DNA from: Cyanobacteria bacterium SW_9_44_58
GTDB lineage: Bacteria > Cyanobacteriota > Cyanobacteriia > Cyanobacteriales > Rubidibacteraceae
DNA length: 38,399 nt
Direction of reading: 5' to 3'
NCBI GenBank assembly: GCA_003021905.1
Contig: PXPI01000093.1
Span: 1-38,399, forward strand
Shown here: positions 19,914-27,865 of the stretch, one piece after another
Position numbering within the stretch: the stretch's first letter is position 1
How the letters are laid out: every line of letters starts with the position of its first letter
The notes under the pieces: generated by a model
What the model was told of the DNA's origin: nothing
Database searches by the model: none
The model's input: only the letters and a program-made list of their open reading frames with translations
Position numbers and translations under genes: made by a program

Positions 19914-20371
19914 ATTTTTTCCTTGGTGTCTTGTTCCCTTGGTGTTGAAAGTAGAAAAGAGCGCCCAGGATCAACCAAAAACTGATTGCGCACCGCTTGG
20001 CGGCCTAAAAGCATCCGAAATCCCATGACGTCGCGACTGGTTAACGTTAATTCAATTAACCTTTCTGTCTCGCCTAATTTTACTATCGTTTCGATAACAG
20101 GGCGTAATTGGGCCACGCCGCCGGAGTTGCGAACTTGTCGCATTTCTAGAAGTTTGGCTTGTGTCTCAATCGTGTCTTGGGTATTGCGCTGATAAGGATG
20201 CACTCGAAAACGGAGCATTGATTGGCCTTGTTCCTGATAAAGTTCAATGTCATAAGCGTGGAGTGCTGAAGAGCGGGCTCCTGTATCAATTTTGGCTTTA
20301 ATGTTTGGAATGTTAAGTTGGGGAAGGGCAATCACTTCACGCCAACCAATGAGTGGAAGCTGTTTTGACAA
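19910..20371 (-). CDS. rimB: RimB/retropepsin-like aspartic protease (ATP-dependent zinc protease annotation family)
   Basis: [33 protein letters not shown]...[22 protein letters not shown] overlap with rimK. Confidence 0.88.
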   Translation of the reverse strand: MSKQLPLIGWREVIALPQLNIPNIKAKIDTGARSSALHAYDIELYQEQGQSMLRFRVHPYQRNTQDTIETQAKLLEMRQVRNSGGVAQLRPVIETIVKLGETERLIELTLTSRDVMGFRMLLGRQAVRNQFLVDPGRSFLLSTPREQDTKEKI

Positions 20372-20570
20372 ATTAATCCGGTTTTTGACTTCTCAACATC
20401 AAATTATGCCTATTAGCACGGAAAATACTTCTTTCCTGAAAAAAAATGCATCAAACTTAACAAAATCTGTTTTAATATCAAATAGAAGTAGAAATTGAAG
20501 TTAATGACACTCATCATTCTACAGAATTTTCTCTCTTTTGTTAGGTGACGGAGTTAAGCGATTCTTTTAC

Positions 20571-20666
20571 TCTATCTGTAGATAGACGCAATCCCTTTTG
20601 ATTATTAACTAAATCGTTTAGTTTCGGATTGAAACGCAATCCGAGCTGACTTAAGGCAGTTTTTTT
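20571..20666 (+). promoter_or_regulatory. Candidate structured leader upstream of the CPA1 antiporter, ending in a T-run
   Basis: TCTATC-tgta-GATAGA (20571-20586), AACTAAA-tcg-TTTAGTT (20607-20623), TCGGATT-gaaacgc-AATCCGA region (20624-20644), T7 at 20660-20666. Confidence 0.45.
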
Positions 20667-20724
20667 GTGATCAATTATTTTTTACTTCCCGTTCTCACTC
20701 CTCTATTTCCTCATTATTTAATTT

Positions 20725-22293
20725 ATGGCACTCGAAAACGTTGTCGGCGAAGCGCCCTTACAAGAGCATTTAAAACAGTTTCTTCTAGTGCTTTCAGTTT
20801 CTTTAGGGGTAGCTACTTTATCTCGTTCTTTTCCGCGATTTCGGGATATCCCTTATACGCTGTTATTGGTAATTGTTGGTTCGATTCTGGCATTGCTCGA
20901 TGTTCGTTTAATTAATGTTCCGCCAGAAGTTACCCTGTTTGTTTTTTTACCGCCGTTATTGTTAAAAACCGCAATCGACTTAAATTGGTCGTTAGTCAAA
21001 CACGATATTAGCGTTGTTTTTCTATCGGCAGCAAGCGGGGTAGTTCTAACCATTATTGGGGTAACGATTACCCTCACGACGTTTACCGAAATTTCCCCCC
21101 TAATCGCGCTTTTAGCAGGGGCAAGTTTGTCAGCCACAGCCCCTGCCCCAATTACAGCTTTATTCGGTCGTTTGGGCGTCAATCAGCGTTTAGTCGCCCT
21201 CACCGATGGGGAAAATATGTTTAATGTCGCGATCGCGATCGGAGCATTTGTTTTATTAATAGATTTACCCACCGACTTAAATTTAGCTGATGTTAATATT
21301 ATTGCCCTCCTGAAAAATGTCATTAAACTCGCTGGCATTGGGTTAATGATGGGGGGGATGATTGGCGTTGCCTTTTCTTATCTGATTAACCGATCCGATT
21401 TGCGATTTTTAGGGCGTTCTTTACTGCTAGTTGCCTCCTATGGAACGTATTTATTTACAGAAGAATTAGGCGGTTCCGGTGTTGTTGCCGTCATTGTTAC
21501 TGGCTTAATCATGGGAACATTTGGGGTTTCGGAAATGAACCCTCATAAAAAACAAGTTCTCTCGGAATTTTTAGCGTTCGTTGCCTTTTTGGTAAACTCC
21601 ATTGTGTTTCTACTCATTGGCGATAAAATTAACTTTCAAAGTTTAGGAGACAATGTTTATCCCATTGCCATTGCCATTATTACGGTTTTAGCGACTCGCG
21701 CGATCGCGATTTATGGCACGACTTATTTTGGCAACCAATTTGGTTATAGCAACATTACTTTACCGGAACTAACAGTATTGTGGTGGTCGGGATTGCGCGG
21801 TTCAGTGTCCATTGCCCTTGCCTTAAGCGTCCCCATTGTTTTAGTGCAGAGTCAAACCTTAAAAGCGGTCGTTTTTGGTGTCGTCTTATTTAATCTCTTA
21901 GTCCAAGGATTAAGCAGCAAGTGGTTGCTGAAACAATTAGGGTTTTTATACGAAGAACATCTCCAAGAACACTATTTACAACTCATTGCTCGCATCGTTG
22001 CCCTGAAACAAATTCTGACCCATTTGAATCATGAAGAAATCAACCAGGGTTGGGAACTCGATTCGCAATTTTATCAATATCGGGACTGCGTCAAACAAGA
22101 ATTGCAACGATTAGAAAAAGAAATAGAAACTTACAGCAATAAAAATCCTGCTATTGAAGAACTAGCAAACGAACAATTAAAACGGGAATTGATTGCCATG
22201 GAAACCGGCATTTATTCAGCATTTGTGCAAAGCGGTTTCTTGAGCGACCCTCCTCCCTTATTATTGCCTGAGGTGTTGCAGGATCAAAACTAG
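20725..22293 (+). CDS. CPA1-type Na+/H+ (cation:proton) antiporter
   Basis: LFVFLPPLLLKTAIDLNWSLVKHDI, LAGASLSATAPAPITALFGRLGVNQRLVALTDGENMFN, LPELTVLWWSGLRGSVSIALALSVP. Confidence 0.93.
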   Translation: MALENVVGEAPLQEHLKQFLLVLSVSLGVATLSRSFPRFRDIPYTLLLVIVGSILALLDVRLINVPPEVTLFVFLPPLLLKTAIDLNWSLVKHDISVVFLSAASGVVLTIIGVTITLTTFTEISPLIALLAGASLSATAPAPITALFGRLGVNQRLVALTDGENMFNVAIAIGAFVLLIDLPTDLNLADVNIIALLKNVIKLAGIGLMMGGMIGVAFSYLINRSDLRFLGRSLLLVASYGTYLFTEELGGSGVVAVIVTGLIMGTFGVSEMNPHKKQVLSEFLAFVAFLVNSIVFLLIGDKINFQSLGDNVYPIAIAIITVLATRAIAIYGTTYFGNQFGYSNITLPELTVLWWSGLRGSVSIALALSVPIVLVQSQTLKAVVFGVVLFNLLVQGLSSKWLLKQLGFLYEEHLQEHYLQLIARIVALKQILTHLNHEEINQGWELDSQFYQYRDCVKQELQRLEKEIETYSNKNPAIEELANEQLKRELIAMETGIYSAFVQSGFLSDPPPLLLPEVLQDQN

Positions 22294-22475
22294 CGGTTTT
22301 TGGTTGGCATACTCTCTCCAACAGCTTATTTAATCAGTGTTAGGAGATGTTTTTGATTAGAATGCACTATGCCCAATCTTTAAAGTTAGCCCAGGTTTTT
22401 CTCAGGGTGGCAAAGGATTAATAATTTGATAAAGTTATGATGGCAGTTTTTTGACCTGAAATAGGAGAACTTCTT

Positions 22476-23114
22476 TTGGGTATTGAGCTTCGGAGTTACG
22501 TCTATTTAGATAGACTGCAAGCGCAACACGCCGCTTATATGGGAACAGTATCACTGGGATTTTTACCCTTGCCTGGAGATACCTCCCTCTGGATTGAAAT
22601 TTCTCCTGGCATTGAAATCAACCGGATTACTGACGTAGCTCTCAAAGCAACCAATGTTCGTCCTGGGGTGCAAGTCGTTGAACGGTTATATGGATTATTG
22701 GAACTTCATTCCTCCCAAAAAGGCGATGTAATGATCGCTGGCGGAGCAATTTTAGATACTTTAGGCGTTTCGGAAAAAGACAGTATTAAGCCGCGCGTGG
22801 TTTCCAGTCAAATTATTCGCAATGTTGATTCTCACCAAGCCCAATTAATCAATCGCACGCGGCGCGGTCATATGCTCTTAACCGGAGAAAGTTTATATGT
22901 CTTTGAAGTAGAACCCGCAGCTTTTGCTGCCCTCGCGGCCAATGAAGCGGAAAAAGCAGCACAAATCAATCTGTTGCAAGTTACAGCAGTGGGAAGTTTT
23001 GGACGTTTATATTTAGGCGGGGAAGAGCGCGATATTATTGCAGCCTCTTATGCCGTGGAAGCGGCGATTGCCAATGTGCGTGGACGCGCCAAAGCTGCCA
23101 ACAGCAGGGAATAA
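22476..23114 (+). CDS. ccmP: Tandem BMC-domain carboxysome shell protein CcmP (TTG start)
   Basis: [24 protein letters not shown]...[41 protein letters not shown]...[54 protein letters not shown]. Confidence 0.92.
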   Translation: MGIELRSYVYLDRLQAQHAAYMGTVSLGFLPLPGDTSLWIEISPGIEINRITDVALKATNVRPGVQVVERLYGLLELHSSQKGDVMIAGGAILDTLGVSEKDSIKPRVVSSQIIRNVDSHQAQLINRTRRGHMLLTGESLYVFEVEPAAFAALAANEAEKAAQINLLQVTAVGSFGRLYLGGEERDIIAASYAVEAAIANVRGRAKAANSRE

Positions 23115-23127
23115 CTTAAATTAATCA

Positions 23128-25782
23128 TTAATCAAATTCTTGTACCGGAAAGCGTTCCATTTCTTCCACTGCCAATCTGGCACTTTCCCGCAAAGAACTT
23201 GTTAAATGGGGAACATGGGGAATCTGGGAAAGGAAGTCTCGCGTTCGCCGTAAAATTCGAACTAAATCCCCTTCATCGAGATTAGTTGCCTCGCATAAAT
23301 CATTCCAATCAATGCCCTCTACCCATTGTTGCACTAATCCAATTAAATCCGGTTCTAACCACAAGGGAATGGCAACTTGATGGCGTCGTTGCACTTGGAA
23401 TAATTCCCGACGCAATCCCCGCAACTCGCTCAGGGCATCCATGACTGGCTGCGGCGGTGAAAAATCGGTTTCACTATCAGGGCGTGGGGTTTCTGTTACT
23501 AAGGCACAAGCGGCAGCCGCTAAATGGGAGGGAGAGAGTTCATCAAAATTCCCAGAACGCAATACCAGTCCTAACCACAATTCATTATCCCCCCGAATGG
23601 CAGCGGCAGTTTCTCCCAGAGAGGTGGGTTGATAGTCTTCAAGGGCATCGAAACTTGTTAAGACTTCACAGATATTGAGAAACTCTTGCCAGTGTTGGGA
23701 TTGATGGGCTCTGGTATTGGCTTGGTGTTTTTGCAATTGTTCTTGCAGTTGCAGGCGACGATTGTAGGTTTTTAAGAGTTGCTTCGGTGAACCCCATTGT
23801 TGCAGAGGATGCTTACTCAAACGCTGTTGAATATCGTCGATTTTTGCTTTTTGCGCCTCAACTTCTGGAGAATCGAAACTGGGCGGGGTAACTTCTTCTA
23901 ATTTTTGAGCAATTTCTGCAGTCGTTTCATCCCCTTTACGCCGTTTTCCCGGTTTGAGTTCCAGATCTTTGGGGGGAGACAGAGAACGCAAGTGAGATTG
24001 GGAAAGCAAGACTTCTCCGATGGCAACAACATCCCCTTGCGTGGCGACATACCAACGATTGTCTTCGGCAATGCAAATCAACAGGGAAGATTGTCCCGGG
24101 CTGGGAATGGTATCAATTAAAACGGCAGTTAAAGGAGAAGAGACGGTAATATATTTTCCTTTTAGATAAAGCACATCCCCACCTTTGGCCTGTGAGAGGG
24201 CTGCTGCTAAAGCCGGGGCGCGATCGCGCTGGGCTTGCCGTTCTAGATATTTTAAGATCCGTTTTTCTTCTTTGAGATGGGATTTGAGTTTGTCATATTG
24301 GGTAAAATACGCTTTGGGAATGGGCGCAATTTCCACATCAATGCGAGCAATTCCCTGAGTTAACTGCGCGATCGCTTTTTGTTCGGGAATGAGTTTTTGG
24401 TTGGCTAAATACTGAGCAAAACTGCGCTCTAACAACGACTCTGCCTCTTGAATGGTTTGTCGTTGCAATAAGTTCAGTACCATGCCATAAGTCGGGGCAA
24501 ACTGGCTGACTAAGGGATCGGCTTCTTGGATGGCTAAATATGCCGCTTCTTTTGCTCCTTCAAACCGGGTTTGCACACACACCACATTCCCCCTTTCATC
24601 CATACCGCGACGCCCTGCCCGTCCTGACATTTGCAGAAATTCGGAAGCCCGCAACAAGCGATGGCCTTGATCCGTCCGCTTGGATAAGGAGGAAATGACC
24701 GTTGTCCGCGCTGGCATATTAACCCCTGCAGCTAGCGTTTCCGTAGCAAACACCACTTTCACTAAGCCTTTCGTAAACAACTCTTCTACTAATCCTTTCC
24801 AAGCGGGCAAAACGCCGGCATGGTGAGCAGCGACACCTCGTCTAAGCGGTTCAATTTGTCCTGCCCTGGCGCCTTCTGGATAATCTTCTAAAAATTGTTG
24901 CAAATGATTTTGGATTTGCTCACTTTCTTCTGCGGTAACTAAGGAAAGTTCATTTAACTGCTGTACTGCTTGGTCGCAACCGCGACGGCTAAAGATAAAG
25001 TAGATAGCAGGGAGTAAATCCCGTTGGGCTAGCTGTTCTACGACAGTGGGGATGCTAGGACAGTCTGCCTTGCTAACGCGCTTTTTGCCCCCTTTTTTCT
25101 TGGGTTTTAGCCGAGAGTTGATATTGTTCTTTTGTTGGTTAAGAAGGGGAAATAGTCCTTTGGGTGTGCTAAAGTAAAATTCCAGGGGAACGGGACGAAA
25201 ATCGGATTTAACCAGTTCGGTGGGACCATGGATTTCATTAATCCAATCTGTGAGCTGTCCCGCATTGGAAATTGTGGCAGAGAGGGCAACCAGTTGAATG
25301 CTTTGGGGACAATAAATAATGGATTCTTCCCAGACTGTTCCCCGGTGCGGGTCATTCATGTAGTGACACTCATCTAAAACCACCGCCTCCACATTTTCTA
25401 GGGATGTTCCCACTTCGCCAATGGAAGTTCCGTAGAGCATATTCCGGAAAATTTCTGTGGTCATGACCAGCACTGACCCTTTCCGGTTAATGGAAACATC
25501 CCCTGTGAGAAGTCCCACTTGTTGGGGGCCAAAGGTTTTTTGAAAATCGCGCAGTTTTTGATTGGATAAGGCTTTTAACGGTGTGGTGTAAAAGACCCGT
25601 TTCCCTCTAGCTAGGGCGCGGTGAATCGCATATTCTCCTACTAATGTTTTTCCGGAACCGGTGGGAACGGAAACGACAACTGACTTATTCTCTTCTAAAG
25701 CCGCGATCGCGCGAACTTGAAAGTTATCGAGTTCAAAGGGAAAAAGCGTTTTTAAATCTAATTCGGTGGAAAAAACACTCAC
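23128..25782 (-). CDS. Ski2/Mtr4-like superfamily II DEAD/DEAH-box RNA helicase
   Basis: VSVPTGSGKTLVGEYAI, TTPLKALSNQK, LDECHYMNDPHRGTVWEE, LSATISN, MSGRAGRRGMDERG. Confidence 0.94.
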   Translation of the reverse strand: MSVFSTELDLKTLFPFELDNFQVRAIAALEENKSVVVSVPTGSGKTLVGEYAIHRALARGKRVFYTTPLKALSNQKLRDFQKTFGPQQVGLLTGDVSINRKGSVLVMTTEIFRNMLYGTSIGEVGTSLENVEAVVLDECHYMNDPHRGTVWEESIIYCPQSIQLVALSATISNAGQLTDWINEIHGPTELVKSDFRPVPLEFYFSTPKGLFPLLNQQKNNINSRLKPKKKGGKKRVSKADCPSIPTVVEQLAQRDLLPAIYFIFSRRGCDQAVQQLNELSLVTAEESEQIQNHLQQFLEDYPEGARAGQIEPLRRGVAAHHAGVLPAWKGLVEELFTKGLVKVVFATETLAAGVNMPARTTVISSLSKRTDQGHRLLRASEFLQMSGRAGRRGMDERGNVVCVQTRFEGAKEAAYLAIQEADPLVSQFAPTYGMVLNLLQRQTIQEAESLLERSFAQYLANQKLIPEQKAIAQLTQGIARIDVEIAPIPKAYFTQYDKLKSHLKEEKRILKYLERQAQRDRAPALAAALSQAKGGDVLYLKGKYITVSSPLTAVLIDTIPSPGQSSLLICIAEDNRWYVATQGDVVAIGEVLLSQSHLRSLSPPKDLELKPGKRRKGDETTAEIAQKLEEVTPPSFDSPEVEAQKAKIDDIQQRLSKHPLQQWGSPKQLLKTYNRRLQLQEQLQKHQANTRAHQSQHWQEFLNICEVLTSFDALEDYQPTSLGETAAAIRGDNELWLGLVLRSGNFDELSPSHLAAAACALVTETPRPDSETDFSPPQPVMDALSELRGLRRELFQVQRRHQVAIPLWLEPDLIGLVQQWVEGIDWNDLCEATNLDEGDLVRILRRTRDFLSQIPHVPHLTSSLRESARLAVEEMERFPVQEFD

Positions 25783-25897
25783 TTATGTTCGATTAATGAC
25801 GATGGTTTGAATTGTTTCTAGGGTAACAACTTATCCGTTAGGATTCTGGAAAGGGATAGCCTTGCTTCTTTATATTTTTGAAATTGATCGCTACAAG

Positions 25898-26380
25898 TTA
25901 CTCAGCATCGGATTTTTGATGACCATAGAAATTAATCCGATAGTCGGTAATTTCTACCCCTGTTCGCGCTTCAATTTCTTGAATTAAATCTTCAGGCAAT
26001 TCCACATACACATCGACAATTTTGCCGCTATCAACGCAATTGACATGGCTATGGGCTTCGCTAATATGACCGTATAAACGCCCTTCACAGCGTTCCACAC
26101 ATTCAATGATGCCATGACTCGATAACGCCTCTAAGTTTTGATAAACTGAGGTATGGCCAATGTCTTTTCCTTCTTGATTGAGCCGATCGTAGATTTCCCG
26201 TGCTGAGAGATGTTCCTCGCATCGCCACAATAGTTCTAAAATGGACCGTCGTTGACGGCTTAAGCGCATTCCTTGTTCTTGACACTGCGCTAATGCCTCT
26301 TCTAATGACCGAGTTGTTTCGTTTTTGGCGAGGAACGCTTTTCCGTTTGTCGGATTCTGGTTAGTTTGGATTTTAATCAT
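25898..26380 (-). CDS. Fur family transcriptional regulator (PerR/FurC-like)
   Basis: RLSRQRRSILELLWRCEEHLSAREIYDRLNQEGKDIGHTSVYQNLEALSSHGIIECVERCEGRLYGHISEAHSHVNCVDSGKIVDV. Confidence 0.9.
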   Translation of the reverse strand: MIKIQTNQNPTNGKAFLAKNETTRSLEEALAQCQEQGMRLSRQRRSILELLWRCEEHLSAREIYDRLNQEGKDIGHTSVYQNLEALSSHGIIECVERCEGRLYGHISEAHSHVNCVDSGKIVDVYVELPEDLIQEIEARTGVEITDYRINFYGHQKSDAE

Positions 26381-26478
26381 AGCGCTAAGCGGGTTGTCTT
26401 TTCTCTTTCAGGGACACCCCAGCTTTGTGTAGAAGACAAATCTCTCGCTAGGGAAGATCGCTCATGTCGTCATAGCAA

Positions 26479-26544
26479 CCAACGGTTACCTGAGCCAAGC
26501 CTGAGAACAGGCATTTTCCATTGAGGAATGCTTAATCTCTAACT
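26479..26544 (-). ncRNA. Candidate small RNA, copy A of a two-copy element (possibly Yfr2/Cyano-1-like)
   Basis: Minus strand: AGTTAGAGATTAAGCATTCCTCAATGGAAAATGCCTG...GGTAACCGTTGG, preceded by TATCAT. Near-repeat of 26800-26849. Confidence 0.5.
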
Positions 26545-26597
26545 TAACAATGATAGTTCATAGTCATTACTACTTTAACTTATTTCCAATGCAATAA

Positions 26598-26632
26598 TAA
26601 AATCGAGCGAGATTCTCCCGCCCGATTCATCT
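26598..26632 (-). terminator. Rho-independent terminator downstream of psbI
   Basis: AATCGaGCGaGA-ttc-TCcCGCcCGATT stem; on the minus strand it is followed by TTTATTATTGC. Confidence 0.6.
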
Positions 26633-26648
26633 GGAAATTAGGAATTAG

Positions 26649-26768
26649 CTAATTATCTAAGTCTTGACGATTCGGGTTGCGAGCGGGATCGTTAGATAAG
26701 AATCCAAAGACAAACAGCCCGACAAAGAAAGCCACTACAAGATAAACAACGATTTTTAGGGTGAGCAT
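26649..26768 (-). CDS. psbI: Photosystem II reaction center protein PsbI (39 aa; absent from supplied ORF list)
   Basis: Minus-strand translation [39 protein letters not shown]. Confidence 0.95.
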   Translation of the reverse strand: MLTLKIVVYLVVAFFVGLFVFGFLSNDPARNPNRQDLDN

Positions 26769-26799
26769 AGTTTATAAGGTTTAATTAATTCAACGTTGA

Positions 26800-26849
26800 C
26801 CAACGGTTAGAGGAAGTGCTTTCCGTTGAGGAATGCCTAGTCTCTAACT
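26800..26849 (-). ncRNA. Candidate small RNA or psbI leader element, copy B of the two-copy element
   Basis: Minus strand: AGTTAGAGACTAGGCATTCCTCAACGGAAAGCACTTCCTCTAACCGTTGG; GTTAGAG/CTCTAAC ends pair; preceded by TAGGCT. Confidence 0.5.
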
Positions 26850-26973
26850 ATCCCAGCCTAGTGACATGGGAATCATTAGATTAGCTTAACATTTCTGGCT
26901 AATTTCGCTCAAGTGCCATCTTGATCGCGTTTCTAATTAGCAACAAATAGGATTCCTAGGGCAAGCAACCAAT

Positions 26974-27001
26974 AACAAGGACGAACGATTGTCCGTCCTT
27001 G
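26974..27001 (-). terminator. Strong hairpin 3' of the minus-strand membrane protein gene
   Basis: ACAAGGACG-aacgattgtc-CGTCCTTGT. Confidence 0.65.
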
Positions 27002-27055
27002 TAAGAGAAATTTAGAAAAAAGCGAGTTTCGCTAATGACCACTCTTATTGTTTAA

Positions 27056-27532
27056 TTAAATTGATTTTGATTGTTCGATTAAGTCGCAGGTAATGGGACA
27101 AGAGGCAAATTTTGCCGTTTGTTTTAAATTTTGTTTTCCATGTAGCCAGCGCAACCAACGAACCTCTTGGGGATGAATTCCTTTTAGGGTTAATCCGGCA
27201 GAAATTAAAACAATTGCTGATAAGTTGAGGCCAACAACACTGCTAGCAACAAGTAAAACGGCGCTCATCGACAAAACCGATTGAAGCGCGATCGCGAAGA
27301 TAGAAGTCATTGCCGTAATAACAGCAACCACTGGAAATCCGACAACTAAAAAGCAAACTGTTAGGGTAAAACACCAAATTAAAAAGCTTTTAATAACGCT
27401 AAAAAATTGCGTTTGAACAAGGCTTTGAGATTGACTAACTTGCATGGATTTGACCTCCCGTTTTTTACGTTCGGAATAATAAATTGATTTTTTATACAGT
27501 TTCGCTATTTTCTTAGCTTCCTCTGATAGCAA
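27056..27532 (-). CDS. Hypothetical membrane protein (start may be the internal MQVSQSQSL Met)
   Basis: Open frame with two to three hydrophobic segments (FLIWCFTLTVCFLVVGFPVVAVITAMTSIFAIAL, SAVLLVASSVVGLNLSAIVLISAGL). Confidence 0.6.
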   Translation of the reverse strand: MLSEEAKKIAKLYKKSIYYSERKKREVKSMQVSQSQSLVQTQFFSVIKSFLIWCFTLTVCFLVVGFPVVAVITAMTSIFAIALQSVLSMSAVLLVASSVVGLNLSAIVLISAGLTLKGIHPQEVRWLRWLHGKQNLKQTAKFASCPITCDLIEQSKSI

Positions 27533-27865
27533 TTCAGTATAGCGATCTCAGTTCTTCAAATGAGTAAATAGCAATATTAATTTACATAGTTAGGGAAAAT
27601 TTAGCGTATTTTTCAGACGTAAATTCCCTTCATGGCAAATAAATTCCTTTATTTTGGGTAACTTGGCATGTTTGTTTTAATTTGAAATCTCAATCACACT
27701 AGATGAAAGATAAAAGGGGATAAGTTAACATAAATTCATAAAAAGACGAAATTTTTTCAGAATCAAAGGCTGCGTTAAGCTGTTCTAAGCAGAGATTTCC
27801 TGGAGAAACCAGGGAACGTTTTCAATTAGAATAAAAACGAATTATCGCCGAAACAGGGTTGGTTC

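Noticed and set aside
27799-27817. TCCTGG-agaa-ACCAGGGA hairpin upstream of mfd
   Set aside because: Single short hairpin without T-run or other structure; too weak to call regulatory.
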